Assembly (NCBI GenBank): GCA_035582835.1
Contig: JAYKAV010002766.1
Coordinates: 3,850,572 to 3,914,571 of the forward strand
From: Phoebastria nigripes
Taxonomy: Eukaryota; Chordata; Aves; Procellariiformes; Diomedeidae
Direction of reading: 5' to 3'
DNA: 64,000 bases
The translations under genes and the position numbers were made by a program. The notes beneath the pieces are model-generated. The model was given only the letters and a program-made list of their open reading frames with translations. It had not been told where the DNA came from and made no database searches. This document shows positions 61,744 to 64,000 of the stretch, piece by piece. The stretch's first letter is position 1; each line of letters begins with the position of its first letter.

Positions 61744-64000
61744 CTGTGGATTTAAAGAGAGGAATTTAGTTAGCTGCAACATTTCAGAGACACTTTCTAC
61801 ATTAAGAAATGTAGGAAAAGGTTTGGTCTGGAAGTGTTCCATTTACTTTGTGCATTTTAATCCATCACTGATATTTATGCAAGTCCATTTTCAAGTCAGG
61901 CAACAAAGTAACCCTTCCCTGAAAACATCAATTTGTCATGTTGTATAATCATGCAGCTATAACAAGGTGGCTTTTTAAACGCACTTTCAAGCACATAGGT
62001 CTTGCCCTTAATTTTTCCCTGTTTCTTGTTCTAGGTCTCATTAAGTACTTTTCATCTCAAATAGCAGCTGATAATGATCAGTGCCTTATAAGCTTTGATT
62101 TCACTGAAATATGATTAAATGAAACAGTCATTCTCATAGCAACAGTACCCAAACGAACATTTCCTGTAATCATTCTATCTTTCATTATGCTTCCTGGAGA
62201 GTATGGCCTAGGCAACTATGCACTAAAGTATGACCTTTACTTGTAAAGTGATTTCCGAAGAAACATATGAAGGTGTTTACTTGACCTCAGTTACATTAAA
62301 GATAAGCTCAAGCTTCAAAAACAGTTCAAGCATTAGGACTGAGTCTCTGAAATATGCCAGTCCAGTTTCCTCAATTAAGATTCTACCCCTTTACTGCAAA
62401 TTGCGGAGTAGGTTAAAAATAAACAAAGTACATAAAAAAAAAAATTAAGACACCCATGTGTTTCTCGTAGCAACGCTAAATTACAGCAATCAGTATGCCA
62501 CTAACAAGAACCACTAAAATAGCATTTTGTTGTTCTTATAGATTTTACCACAAAAGATGGCCAGTACACAATCCAAAGTCAGTTTTCTTTTCCACAACGG
62601 GCCTAACCATTGACTTCCTGCCCCCCACCCCACCCAAATACCTGACATTCTGACCAATAAATGTAAGAAAAAGAACAGATCCTCACAGATGAATGCAACA
62701 GAACACCACCACCTATTTGGACATGAGTTACCAATAAATGCAGAGTTAAGGGCATGCATTCTATGCTAGAGGATGGCTAAAAAAAAAAAAAAAGCTAAAT
62801 GGTAGTGTTGTCCCTGCATTCCATCCATGTGAACTTCCATGGTGTGTCAGAATGATGGGCAGAAGATGGTAGGGGAAAGAAAGGGGAAAAACCAAAAACA
62901 TTAATACTGGAAAACACATAAAGTAAGAGTTATCATTTGAAGGCTGAAGAAGGTGAAAGCACAAATAAACCCATGATTATGGAAAGGCTTACTCTTCTGG
63001 AACAAATTTTGACTTCTTTAAAAAAGATTTCTTTAAACAAAGACCCAGGTTACTCTGCTTTCATGTGTCTACTTACTATCGGTTGCATTTTTAAGTCGGC
63101 TACGCCGAGTGAACTGCTGGTCTATTGCTACTCCCCCTAAAATTCTGCTCTTTGCCATATTTCCTAGTAAGAAATAACAAATGTAGCTGTAAGGATGCAC
63201 AGTGGGTAACAGAGAAGGAGGAGAATTAATAGGACAGCGAGAGGGCACTCCAGACAAGAAATGCAAAGGGATAATGCCCAAGAATCCCTTCTCCCAGAAC
63301 TAAGGTGGGGTGGTTGTCTCCCAGTAAAAACCCATAGGGATGTTCACATGTAACAACAGCCATCCTCTTCCAACAAATGCATGGAAACCTGTAGCGGCAC
63401 ATAAGCTACTAGCTTATTAAGGTTCTCAAGGTTTCCTTCTTCAGTGTTAGGTTTACAGTCAGTGCCCCCTCGTAAGGGGAAGCTGTTCACATCTCAGAGC
63501 TATTTCAGACAGCCTGTAGACCCATTAACGAATGGCTCTGCCTTAGCTAGCACTTCAGATCCACTGTTGTTGCAGGCAGAGGAATACCAGGGTCGTTTTA
63601 GCTGAAAAGTGCAAATTACTGTTCCACATGAATACGAGTGCCTCCACTGGTAACCTCCTGGCACATGCAAGTCTGTGCCAGGTCACACAAACAAATATAT
63701 AATATTACTCCTTCAGTTTGCCTTTTGAAAGCCTTTATAATAGATATATTAGCTTTTTTCCTCTTTCAAAACTCTTGTGGAAGCGTGAGCTACATAATAT
63801 CAGACAACTTAAACACATCCAGACAGGACTGAATGAAGACATGGGATTGGCCTCGATAACATATACTTTCATTAAATAAATAAAATCCCTAGTTTAGCAG
63901 TACTATTCTATGTTACATAATATAAGAAGTGTCCCATCAAAAAAAAAAAAAAATCTTTACTACAATTAATTCTGTCAGCATTCCTCAGCCATGAGGCTAA
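61744..64000 (-). other. MYCBP: Presumed MYCBP intron
   Basis: 2.3 kb upstream of the MYCBP terminal exon. I looked for codons of the preceding exon (ELLRLELAEM...EENKKLK) and found none. One exon-like block at 63077-63163 is listed separately. The rest is AT-rich with short A runs. Confidence 0.55.
63077..63163 (-). other. Possible unannotated 87-nt exon
   Basis: On the minus strand an acceptor-like TTATTTCTTACTAG precedes 87 nt and a strong donor GTAAGT follows. Of three frames only one is open, reading ...MAKSRILGGVAIDQQFTRRS and on to LKNATD, with phase 1 at both ends (symmetric). It carries several CpGs and a small hairpin (TCGGC-GTA-GCCGA) in an AT-rich setting. I do not recognise the peptide, and it does not match MYCBP. 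It could be a cassette exon of a longer transcript, a fragment of a repeat, or chance. Confidence 0.25.

Noticed and set aside
1..64000. CRISPR arrays, operons or other prokaryotic systems
   Set aside because: There are no evenly spaced short direct repeats and no dense coding; the exons, CR1 elements and CpG islands show vertebrate DNA.

Overview
This is a vertebrate nuclear window, almost certainly avian. Three things support that: CR1-type LINEs ending in the ATTCTGTGATTCT octamer motif, two of them nearly identical; small exons with GT/AG introns; and long AT-rich non-coding stretches broken by short CpG islands. Scattered N calls and homopolymer runs mark it as a draft assembly. No prokaryotic genes, operons or CRISPR arrays are present.

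The only confidently identified host genes lie at the right end, both on the minus strand. RRAGC (RagC GTPase of the mTORC1 amino-acid-sensing Rag heterodimer) spans 59416 to 46923 in seven coding exons. All splice sites could be read, giving a complete 409-residue protein. Its promoter is a CpG island (about 59150-59830) with two CCAAT boxes, a GC box and two E-box elements resembling the CLEAR motif bound by TFEB/TFE3. Upstream on the same strand is the last coding exon of MYCBP (61743-61699) with a nearby AATAAA; the rest of that gene would lie mostly or wholly beyond the right edge. This RRAGC-MYCBP tandem is the arrangement I recall from human chromosome 1, and it favours RRAGC over its paralogue RRAGD.

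Layout: 1-263 is a two-copy tandem repeat with a 166-bp period. About 264-41900 is an AT-rich intergenic stretch without recognisable exons. It holds two young CR1 copies in opposite orientation (22651-24052 minus, 34554-35349 plus), homopolymer and A/C-rich tracts, and several segments that look like transcription-factor-rich regulatory DNA; the clearest is a MEIS/PBX-type motif cluster at about 20540-20900. An old CR1 3' end lies at about 41900-42260. An orphan CpG island at about 43060-43740 has ETS, YY1-like and CTCF-like motifs and is a likely promoter of an unidentified transcript. 46922 downward is the RRAGC 3' UTR and flank, 46923-59416 is RRAGC, about 59830-61640 is the intergenic spacer, and 61744-64000 is presumably MYCBP intron.

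The window looks like an ordinary gene-desert edge plus two housekeeping genes. The items most worth checking are the orphan CpG island, the CLEAR-like pair in the RRAGC promoter, the MEIS/PBX cluster, a possible unannotated 87-nt exon at 63077-63163, and the inverted pair of near-identical CR1 elements.
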